A stretch of DNA of 64,000 bases, taken from assembly GCA_002352205.1 (NCBI GenBank), contig DEHZ01000010.1, positions 245-64,244 on the forward strand, read 5' to 3'. How positions within the stretch are numbered: the first letter of the stretch is position 1; each line of letters begins with the position of its first letter. Source of the stretch: Flavobacterium sp. UBA2787 (GTDB taxonomy: Bacteria; Bacteroidota; Bacteroidia; Flavobacteriales; Flavobacteriaceae). Position numbers and translations under genes: made by a program. The notes beneath the pieces were generated by a model. That model worked only from the letters and a program-made list of their open reading frames with translations. It searched no databases and had not been told where the DNA came from. Of the stretch, positions 9,386 to 18,500 are shown in pieces.

Positions 9386-10390
9386 TTGAGAAAAATAGTA
9401 ATCATATTATTTAGCTTCTTTCAATTATTTGTTTCTGCTCAAACGAAACAAAAGGACGATTCCTATATTATTTTAAATAGAATTTATAATGAACCAGATG
9501 ACGGCCCTTGTAATTTGTTTTTATATGATGTTCACACAGAAATAGCATCCAAAAAAGTCAAATGTTCTTCAGATTTGATTCAGGAATTTAAGAAATTAAA
9601 AGAAAGCTCTTTCAAGTGGAAGAAGAGTTCAGAAAGTTGTAGACAAGGATGGATAGGTATGATGAGGATAGAGAATCAACTTGTCTTAAAATCGAACACT
9701 TATTTAGATACGATTTACTTTAATCTTAATGATTATCATCAACTTCTGATTGATTACAATGGATATTCCTATATTGATACAAAAGGAAAAATTTATAAAA
9801 TCTTATCTAAAAATAAAGAACTAAAAGACTTTTTTGATGCACCAATTAGAAAGTACTTTTACGAGATGATTCTCGATTCTGGATATTTTGTAATTGATTC
9901 AATCAACGTTAACGAGATTAAAATAGATAATCAGATTGTTTATAATCAGAATGTAAAGAAATTAGATTCAATAGCGAAATTTGAATCACTTACTTATACA
10001 GAAGAGGAACGAAGATTCAATGAAAAAATTGAAATCAATAAAAACTATGAAAGTTTTAGTGTTAGTAAAAATTCAACGAATAATTTCTATTTTAATCAAA
10101 ACTATTTAATTGACAAAATTGAGATAAAGGAAATTATTGATAAAGATGAAAGGTTCATTAATAGAGATTTTTTTTATGTTTTAGATATCAAAATTGGAGA
10201 TAATGAACAAAAACTAAAAGAAAAATTTCCATTATCTTGTAATTACATTGATTATTCAAGAGAGTATTTTAGAAATGCAAAAGGGATTTATTTAGTAGAA
10301 GTAAAATTTATTGATAAAAAAGGATACGTTATTTTTTACCTAAAAGAAGGTCTTATTACTTCTATTGAAGTTGATTTCTATTATCGATAA
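9386..10390 (+). CDS. Secreted protein of unknown function, TTG start
   Basis: No family is recognised. The best start is the TTG at 9386, only 2 bp after the ppx stop, because it opens directly into a clean signal peptide (residues 1-18, ending FVSAQ). An upstream start at 9299 would overlap ppx and bury the signal. The 334-residue mature product is lysine- and tyrosine-rich, with many Asp, Glu and Asn residues. The region around residue 70-90 contains a Cys-containing segment (SSESCRQGWIGMMRI). The tight spacing makes it the fourth gene of the sixA-ppk1-ppx transcript, but nothing in it points to a polyphosphate role. Base use is more AT-rich than in ppk1 and ppx, so it may be a later addition. 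Confidence 0.75.
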   Translation: MRKIVIILFSFFQLFVSAQTKQKDDSYIILNRIYNEPDDGPCNLFLYDVHTEIASKKVKCSSDLIQEFKKLKESSFKWKKSSESCRQGWIGMMRIENQLVLKSNTYLDTIYFNLNDYHQLLIDYNGYSYIDTKGKIYKILSKNKELKDFFDAPIRKYFYEMILDSGYFVIDSINVNEIKIDNQIVYNQNVKKLDSIAKFESLTYTEEERRFNEKIEINKNYESFSVSKNSTNNFYFNQNYLIDKIEIKEIIDKDERFINRDFFYVLDIKIGDNEQKLKEKFPLSCNYIDYSREYFRNAKGIYLVEVKFIDKKGYVIFYLKEGLITSIEVDFYYR

Positions 10391-10404
10391 TCTAAACATC
10401 CAAA

Positions 10405-10430
10405 CAAAAAATCCTTTCAAATCAAAAGGA
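10405..10430 (-). terminator. Likely terminator after dnaX
   Basis: Read on the minus strand, a 6-bp stem (TCCTTT/AAAGGA) with a 7-nt loop is followed by six T residues. It lies 166 bp beyond the dnaX stop. It would not work for the plus-strand gene ending at 10390, because that side has no T run. Confidence 0.45.
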
Positions 10431-10519
10431 CAAAAATAGGAAAAGTCCTCATCACTTAAAACCACCAATCTAGCACTCATAAATCCTTGCCAATCCGCTT
10501 TTGCAAAGCAAATCAAAAA

Positions 10520-10568
10520 AAATCCGTGCCAATCTGTTTAATCTGTCCAATCCGTGTTCCATTAAAAG
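10520..10568 (+). repeat. Interspersed intergenic repeat (CCGTG type)
   Basis: The segment contains two CCGTG words and two AATCTGT words. Its right end, ATCCGTGTTCCATTAAAAG (10550-10568), matches 10550-like sequence at 27796-27814 at 17 of 19 positions. Non-coding repeats of this look are common between flavobacterial genes. Confidence 0.55.
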
Positions 10569-10595
10569 TATAGTTCAACCAAATTGACCAATTTC

Positions 10596-11192
10596 CTAAA
10601 CATCCAAATCAAACGTCTTCCGCAACAACTCCAAATTCGGATTAATCTCATTCAACCGATTAAATTTATCCTGCGGAGTAAAAGCCCGTTTGTTCTCCAT
10701 TTTTTCATTCACAACCAACTCAATTTCAATATCGTGGTTATGAAGCATTCCACGCAAATAACCTAAAACCTCGTTTTTAGTTCGTTCAAATTCTAAACGC
10801 GTTCCTTCGTTGGGTAGTTCGTGAGTGATTTTAGCTCCGTCTAATTTTGGATCATTGATCAACATCAGCGAATGCATAATCATTTGCCCTTTTTCCTCTA
10901 ATTTCAACGCAAATTTGTTCCATTGCAACAACATATCCGTTTCATTAAAAGGCTCAGTAGGGTATTGAATAACTTCTTTGGTAACCAATTTTTGAGCTTC
11001 TGCTAACTCTTTTTTCTGTTTAATACTCGCCAACGAAAAAGCAGAAACCTTTGGTTCGCCAGTAGAAGTAGTCGGAATATCAATTATGGGTTTTGGTGTT
11101 TCTTCCACAACAGATTCGTTGGAAGAAGGAGTTTCAACTTTTTGAATTTCTTTTGGCACATTCGGAACTACTTCTACAGAAGCAGTCGCCAC
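10596..11192 (-). CDS. dnaX: DnaX tau-specific C-terminal part, in -1 frame
   Basis: This 198-codon frame begins only with a GTG and has no good start of its own, but it joins the preceding dnaX frame without a stop all the way back to the A10 run at 11250-11259. It is therefore best read as the C-terminal part of tau, not as a separate gene. A linker rich in Pro, Glu, Thr and Ser (about residues 1-60) is followed by an alpha/beta region (LLQWNKFALKLEEKGQMIMHSLML) typical of the DnaX C-terminal domain in Bacteroidota. With one -1 shift at the A run, the full protein would be 574 residues, the usual length for this group. In E. coli, this end of tau binds DnaB and the polymerase alpha subunit; the equivalent role here is inferred. 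Confidence 0.85.
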   Translation of the reverse strand: MATASVEVVPNVPKEIQKVETPSSNESVVEETPKPIIDIPTTSTGEPKVSAFSLASIKQKKELAEAQKLVTKEVIQYPTEPFNETDMLLQWNKFALKLEEKGQMIMHSLMLINDPKLDGAKITHELPNEGTRLEFERTKNEVLGYLRGMLHNHDIEIELVVNEKMENKRAFTPQDKFNRLNEINPNLELLRKTFDLDV

Positions 11193-11233
11193 TTCAATAG
11201 CTCCTAATTTTCCAAGAAAATGAAAGGGTGGAA

Positions 11234-12319
11234 TTATATAGCCGTTAACTTTTTTTTTTCTCCATCAAAAGTGATAGAGCCTAATTGCATCAAACAAAGT
11301 TCGATGAGCAAACGTTGGTTTTGGCTAACTTTATATTTCAAATCAGTATCATTCGCCAGTTCAATTGCTTTCAACAAAAACTCCTGACTGCATTTTTGAG
11401 CCTGAATACCATATAACTTCTGAGCTTGTTCGCCGGCTTCCAACAACACTAAAGTAGCAGGGTTTTTACAAACCAATAAATCCCTAAAGTGCGAAGCCAA
11501 ACCTTGAATAAAATGATGAGCATCAAAACCGCGAGCCAAAATATCATTAAATGCCATCAACAATTCCGGCAATTTATTTTCCAGAAGTAAATCGGTTACA
11601 TTAATATACGATTCATAATCTAATACATTCAAATTCTCCGTAACCGCCTGACGAGTCAAATTATTTCCGCAATAGGAAACCACTCGATCAAAAATCGATA
11701 ACGCATCCCGCATCGCACCATCTGCTTTCTGAGCAATAATGTGTAACGCATCGTCTTCAAATTGAATACCTTGACTTTCGGCAACATACGCCAAATGTTC
11801 TTTGGCATCTTTCACCGTAATCCGTTTAAAATCAAAAATCTGACAACGAGACAAGATGGTCGGAATAATTTTGTGTTTTTCGGTCGTAGCCAATATAAAT
11901 ATGGCGTGTTTTGGTGGTTCTTCCAACGTTTTCAAAAACGCATTGAAAGCCGCAGACGAAAGCATATGCACCTCGTCAATAATATACACCTTATATTGTC
12001 CGGTTTGTGGCGGTATGCGAACTTGGTCAATCAAATTCCGAATATCGTCCACCGAATTGTTGGAAGCCGCATCCAATTCAAAAACATTAAACGCAAAATC
12101 CTCATTCGGATCATCATAACCGGGTTGGTTAATCTTTCGAGCCAAAATTCTCGCACAAGTCGTTTTTCCCACACCACGAGGACCGGTAAAAAGCAAAGCC
12201 TGAGCTAAATGATTGTTTTCGATGGCATTAAGCAATGTGTTCGTAATAGCCTGCTGACCCACCACGTCAATAAACGTCTGGGGTCTGTATTTTCGGGCTG
12301 ATACAACAAATTGTTCCAT
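11234..12319 (-). CDS. dnaX: DNA polymerase III gamma-like product (DnaX AAA+ part)
   Basis: The 361-residue frame encodes the AAA+ clamp-loader ATPase of the replisome. Visible motifs are Walker A GPRGVGKTT (residues 45-53), Walker B DEVHMLS and the SRC sensor loop in PTILSRCQIF. The four zinc-binding cysteines of E. coli DnaX are absent; the insert instead reads INQPGYDDPNEDFAFNVFELD, as I recall for Flavobacteriia. The frame ends eight codons after the conserved LGSITFDGE, right after the A10 run, with a short tail LTAI. The product would correspond to gamma. Continuing in the -1 frame gives tau. Whether the two-frame layout is programmed, a mutation or a sequencing error cannot be settled here. 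Confidence 0.95.
   Translation of the reverse strand: MEQFVVSARKYRPQTFIDVVGQQAITNTLLNAIENNHLAQALLFTGPRGVGKTTCARILARKINQPGYDDPNEDFAFNVFELDAASNNSVDDIRNLIDQVRIPPQTGQYKVYIIDEVHMLSSAAFNAFLKTLEEPPKHAIFILATTEKHKIIPTILSRCQIFDFKRITVKDAKEHLAYVAESQGIQFEDDALHIIAQKADGAMRDALSIFDRVVSYCGNNLTRQAVTENLNVLDYESYINVTDLLLENKLPELLMAFNDILARGFDAHHFIQGLASHFRDLLVCKNPATLVLLEAGEQAQKLYGIQAQKCSQEFLLKAIELANDTDLKYKVSQNQRLLIELCLMQLGSITFDGEKKKLTAI
11249..11263 (-). promoter_or_regulatory. Slippery A10 run in dnaX (candidate frameshift site)
   Basis: On the coding strand GGAG is followed by ten A residues and a G, read in frame as GAA AAA AAA AAG. This contains the E. coli dnaX heptamer A-AAA-AAG in the correct phase for a -1 shift, and the A run is long enough for transcript slippage as in Thermus dnaX. 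A -1 shift leads straight into the open tau frame. I see only a weak 6-bp hairpin 28 nt downstream (11207-11221). Confidence 0.65.
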
Positions 12320-12336
12320 AAAAAATGATTGGATGA

Positions 12337-12366
12337 CAAATATAAAATTTAATTGTTGATTGGCAA
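12337..12366 (-). promoter_or_regulatory. Promoter of dnaX
   Basis: On the minus strand TTG (12366-12364), a 19-bp spacer and TATATTTG (12344-12337) fit the Bacteroidota TTG-N19-TAnnTTTG promoter very well. Transcription would start about 10 bp before the dnaX ATG at 12319. Confidence 0.65.
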
Positions 12367-12503
12367 GGGGAGGAGGAAAATTAGTTATTGGTTAATGGTG
12401 AACAATTTTCTGTTTGGATTAGATTCTCTATTATATAATTTTTCATAAACTTGTCACATAATATGTATGTTTTATCTCAGGATTATAGGTTAACTTGATT
12501 GGA

Positions 12504-12540
12504 AAAAAAGAGGCTAACCATCAAAGGTCAGCCTCTTTTT
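12504..12540 (-). terminator. Terminator after the 2315-residue secreted protein
   Basis: On the minus strand a 15-bp stem (AAAAAGAGGCTGACC pairing with GGTTAGCCTCTTTTT, including one G-U pair) with a short loop ends in a T7 run. It lies 22 bp after the stop at 12562. Confidence 0.85.
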
Positions 12541-12561
12541 AATTCATTATTGTCGCGAATC

Positions 12562-15500
12562 TTATAACAAAAAGATTTTTTTAGTTATTGTGCCATTTAT
12601 TGTAGTCACTTGCACCAAAACGATTTGATCGGCAACTTGATAAAATGGAGTGCTGAACTCGTTTTTGTTGATATTATTTTGAGTAAAAATTAATCTTCCG
12701 CTAATGTCATACACTTTAATATTCTGTATTTCTTGGTTATAGGTATTGATGTGAAGAACTTTTTGTGAAGCATAAACTGTTATCTCATTGTTGAATAAAT
12801 AGTCATCATCTGAAAGAGTATCTTGGAATACTAATTCAAAACGAGCATTATGAACCCCAGAAGCACTTTCAAAAGAATAAGAACTCATTCGAATGTCATG
12901 AGTAATTCCTGTTTGATTATCTTTTATAAAAATCCCAACACTTGAGTCTTCAAATAAGCCATCAAATTGTGCTAAAGAAATTGTGAAAGTTCCTGACTGT
13001 GTTGAACCAAATACTAATGGAACTACATCAGTTGATGTAAATGGTAAACTTCTTCCTTGGATAATATACGCTTCATCATCTAAAACTGTTGAAAAGTAAT
13101 TTGCACTGTCATTAATATATTTCCCGTCGATAGCCGGATCAATACTGTGAGTTGCTCCAGTCATATAAGCCACCATTAATTGCCCCATGTCTCCACTTGG
13201 ATTCGACATATTTAACCAAACACGGTGACGCTCAAAACTTCCTGTTTCAAGATTAGATGATCGTAAAAATTGATTATCGGTGTTGCCAAGACGCATCGAA
13301 TTAGTAAATACTAAATTGGAAGAGGTTGCTTTCACAATAAACCCTTGACCCACTTGTAAAATTCCATTTGGAACAATGGCACTACCGCCACCAGCATTTT
13401 CAACACCACCCGCAGTTGTATAAGTTGCGTATGAACTATTCTCTGAATTATTTACTTTACGCCAAAAGTATAATGGTTCGTCAAGATAGTTTTCTGAAAT
13501 AAATAGATCTGCATCAATCGTTGAAGGATAAGGATTACCAACCGCATTAAAAGTTTCCGGTGTAACGGCAACGTTATAATTTCCATTGTTAGGAATTCCT
13601 GAAAAAGTTCCTAACCACTGACCTGGCCATGTTGTGAAATTATTTGGCATACGAATTAAATATCCTTTTGCTTGAGAAAAAGTTGTTATAGTTGGTGTTA
13701 CCATTGTATAAATATTCGTGGAAGGATTGTATTCATAAAAACGGTTTGCAACCGTTTGTGGAGAAAAAGCCAATAGGTTTTGACCTGAAACCGGTGCCGA
13801 CCATAAGTTGTAATCTAAACGTCGCACTTCATTTGAAGTAAATCTTTTCACCACAATCGAACCAGTGTTGTCAACATCATCAATTTGAATCAAATTTGCA
13901 TTATTTTCTAAAATATATTGAGCTCCAGTTTCTACTGTCAATTCTTTGGATAAATAGAAAGTGTGTGTTGGGTTCACAGTTACAATTGCCGGACTTTGCA
14001 CTACCATTGAACAAGCATATAAATCGCCCGTAGAAGAATAGTTTCCGGTGAATAATACAAATGAAGAAGGGTTAGGAACACCATTACTCCATGAAGTTCC
14101 ATTCCAAGTTGTAGATGTAAATGAAATGGTTGCAATGTTAGAATATACTACATCACAGCCAGCATCTTGTAAAACGGCTCTAAAATAAGTGGTTTCGGTT
14201 AACGGCCCAACAACATCAGGAAACAATACTGTACCCGTTATACTGTAATTTGTTGGGGATGCAAAAGAGATATCCGTGTCACTTTCCCAATAAATAATCG
14301 TTCCAACCGATCCAACTAAAACCAACATTTCCGGTTCTGATGCCGCACAAATATTTTGACTGGTTAACGTTCCTCCCTCAGTAGTTGGTAAAATTGTCAC
14401 TTCTGCAGAAGCCGTTGTTTCAATACCATTATTGTCTGTTACAGTTACTTCATACATTACTGTACTTGGGGTTGTGCTTGGAGGTGTTGCCGTGACTTCA
14501 CTTCCTAAACTTTCGCTCCAAGAGTAGGAGTAAGGAGGTGTTCCACCTTGAACGTTTGCGATTAATTCAATATCAGCATCGATACAAAAAGAACCAAAAC
14601 CTGAAATTGAAACGTCCAAAACAGTACCTTCAATTCCTGAAATAATCATTGTGGAGTTTGTTTCCAACATAGCATCATCAATAACAATTTGAGATGATCC
14701 TAAATTATCGAAAGTTATCCAAGGGTTTGAAAATTGATTGTATGTGCCTTGCAATAATGCTCCTATAATAGTAGATTCTGTACCAATAACATCGTTTGTT
14801 TCATAATTTGCTACGACCGAAATTATTCCTGAAGTGATTCCTGAATGTTCCATTTCCCAATATCTGCTTAATGAATTTGTAAGACTGCTATTATTTGGAT
14901 GAACCGCATTTACAACAGAAAAACCAATGTAAGCATTTGAAAATGTACCTGAAGAAATTGTAGCAGTAATTGGTGTGTATTTAAGCCCACCGAAAGTTCG
15001 TTCTCCAATTGGGAAAGTGTACGAGTCAATCTGTTCAAAAATTCTTCGAACTTTTCCTGTTCCACTTGTTATAATCATATTTGAAGTACTGAAACTTCCG
15101 GCAATTGGATTGGTTCCAACCGTTAAATTATAATTTCCAATATCGAGTATCCCTTGTGTTAGGGATAATGTTCCATTAACAGTAGCAGATGTGTTTAATG
15201 CTACTTCTCCAAAACTATTATTTAATGTTAAGTTGGAGAATACCGGCGAAACCGTTCCTCCAATAGTTTGTGTAGCAACACCATTCATTACAAGTGCTTT
15301 TCCTGAAAAGTCAACCGGTTGATTTAAAGTTAAATTTCCTGAGATGTTTAAACTTGAAGGAAATATAGCTCCCGTTCCATTAATAATCAAATTATTATAA
15401 GCAGATAAAGCTCCAGTTGGAATTGCAAGCGTTTGATTTGTGCCCGAATAAATAATTGTATTTGAAATTGGACCTGAATACAAATCACCTAAGTTGACAA

Positions 15501-18500
15501 ATTCACCACCAATATCCATCACTGCACCGCTGACCGGTCGCAAACCTGCATTTGTATTAATTCTAACATTATTGAATGTAGTTGAACCTGAAATAGTTGC
15601 ATCAGCATTCGTGAAAATCACACGACTGGTTCCACTTCCCGGATTGAAAGTTCCATTGTTTATCCAAGCTCCGGCAGAACCATTAATAGTAAATTGAGCA
15701 TTGGTTGGTGAGTTCAAAATTCCACCTGCTTCAATGGTTATTTTTCCTAACAAAACCAACGGATTCAAATCCGGATCAAAAGTGGTCGTGGTTGCATTCG
15801 GTATCAAAACCGATGTATTATCAGAAGGAGTTGCGTTGGGAGTCCAATTCGTCGCAGTAGTCCAAGACGTACTCACAGAACCGTTCCAAACCAACATTTC
15901 TGCTTCCGATTGATCTAATGTTAATAAAACGTCGCCGAAATTTGGTGTAAAAAAGACACCTACATTCACATTAGTTAACTCTACCCAATTTTCAGTAATA
16001 TTAAAATTAGACCTTCCTTGTTCCAGAATAGCAGGAACAGTTGTCAAATTAGCCCAGTCAACTAATTTATTTTCAACATTTCCGTTTAGTTCAGAATCTA
16101 AATAACGAGCTCTAATGATTGCTTTTGTTCCGGAACCTCCTGTTTGAATGAAATCATATTCACGAAGAATGGCTCCTGCACGCCAAGAAGGTGCTGCACC
16201 AATATTTACTTTTAAACTCATAGAAGTTGGTAAAGTACCGACATTTGGAAAGATAATCGAAGTGTCTTTATGACCAAAAGAATAATTCACGTTCGGAACA
16301 ATTGAATTTCGTGTGATAACTCCGGTCACATCTCCAATACCATTATGAGATGCTAATCCGCCCATTGTTAGCGTAAAACTTCCCATCGACAGGCTTCCCA
16401 ATGTTGCTGATGGATTTGCTGAAGGTAAATTCAAAACCTTATTAACCGTAAAAGCACCACTTGCCACTGAACCACCAGTAGATGATAAAGTAAGATTTTC
16501 ATAAGTACCCGAAACAACAGTTTGACCTGAAGCAGCTGCATTGTAATGAACTGTACCCATACCGCCCCAATTTCTGCCTGATGGCAGTGGAGTAGCCGTT
16601 GTATTTTGAGTGAATAAAGTTCCGTTGTTTGTAATTGAATTTACTGAAGCCGTCAAAGCATTCGTTCCTAAATTGAACGACTGATTTTCGGCTATTGCTA
16701 AACTTCCGTTTAAAACAATTGGGTTTACTAATGTAGTCGTATTTGAATTGGTTGTATTAATTTCTAACGAATTCAAAACATTAGTTGTTCCTACTGTAGT
16801 TTGATCAAAACTAAGGGAATTGTTTACTGAACTATTCACAATAAGTGAACTTCCATTATTCCCTCTTAAACCTTGAGCCGTTGTATTATTAATTGAGCCA
16901 CTAAGCGTAAGTGATTGATTCGAAAAATCAAGTCTACCACCGTTGAATGTGATTTCATTTGCAATACTTGTAGCACCATTTATTCTTGCATTTCCTTGTA
17001 AAACAAAACTTTCTGCATTTCCTGAAAACGGAACAAAAGTAGTTGTAGGATTGGCTACCATTACAATATCATCAATGGCAAAACCATCAAAATTGGTGGC
17101 TCCTGAAACGGTAGCTCCATTCCATCGTAAATAATAATAATTGTTAGTTGGGATGGATAATCCAGTCAACGTAACTACGCGATAATACGCTTTCCAAGTT
17201 GGTGTTACATCAACTGTTTCTGTTGAAACGACTGACAAGCCCGGCACTTGTGTATAGGATGAATTATCTGCCGAATAACTAAAATTTAAACTACTTGAGG
17301 AAGGTTGATTATTATAAACATAAACCGTATAACCAATGTTTATTGAGTTTAAAGCAGAACCGGTTTGGTTTTGAAAACGAAGCGTCACATTTCCGGGAGT
17401 AAAATCACCCGGAGCTGACTGAAGTCCCAAACTGAAGTTATCAGGAGCAACTTCATACGCATAAATACCACCATCTGAACCCGGAACATCTGAAGTACCT
17501 CTGTCAAAATCGCTATCTTCTGCACTGTTAGCACCAAAAGCTAAATTACCACTACTAAATCCATTTACTGCCCAAGCATTAGAATTTAATAATCCTGAAG
17601 TAGCTATTGTTGAAAAACCATCACCTTGAAAAGCTTCGGCATTTACACCATCGACACTTGTATCAAAATTAATTGTATTTACGGTATTTACAGCACCAAT
17701 TTGCCATCCCACGGGAGCATTCAACGTTGTTCTGTTGCCTAAAGCAGGAGTAGTAGTTAAATAATTTTCTAACTCAACACCACCATTATATTCATAAATG
17801 GCAACGTGATAGGTAGTTGCAGGAGAAAGATTGGTAACATTTACTGAAGAACCTGAACCGCGATACACCACAAAATTCCCTGTTCCTAACTGACTTCCGG
17901 TTCCAAATGATGCAGTAGCAGTGTAAGTGACACCATCAACGGGAGCTGAATTTACAGCACCGCCAGCTCTCATTACAACCATTCGGTTTGCACCGTTTCC
18001 TGCTGTAAATTGAATGGTATAACTGGTTGAGGTAACATTTGTAAAAACTACCGCTGTTGTTTGAACAGTAGGTTGTGCAGCAATGACTTTACCGGAGACT
18101 GCAACAAATTTTGAAACACCACCGGTTGTTGTATGTGAAATAGAACCACTATAATTTCCTGATGGTGCAGAAGCTTTTAATCGGCAACGAATGGTTATCG
18201 GTTGTCCGGTTAATTGCAAACCGTTTCTAATTAACGTTAAATTATCCGCATAACTTACACCTCCATTCGAAGAAAGTTCAAAATTTGCAGGAGCTGTTAC
18301 GACTGCATTGGCAGTTAAATTCTCACCTGAAATAGTATAACTCAAAAAGCTGGAAGCCGTTCCTGATGTTGTTGAAAAAGCAGCAAGTGAATTGGTTGAT
18401 AATACTAAATTAGGAACACCAGCCGGATCAACTTCAAAAATCTGAGAATTTGAAATCGATAAACCATTTGCCACAGTTATCGGAAAATCGCCCGGTAATT

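Larger units (their letters stand above)
10392..10608. repeat. 13-bp direct repeats flanking a 204-bp segment
   Basis: CTAAACATCCAAA occurs at 10392-10404 and again at 10596-10608, where it encodes the last codons and stop of dnaX on the minus strand. The 191 bp between the copies hold a terminator-like hairpin and an interspersed repeat but no gene. The arrangement could be a target-site duplication or a slipped duplication of the dnaX end. Confidence 0.5.

Noticed and set aside
10584-10766. 60-codon plus-strand frame over the dnaX 3' end
   Set aside because: It is antisense to the tau-specific region and has no family features.
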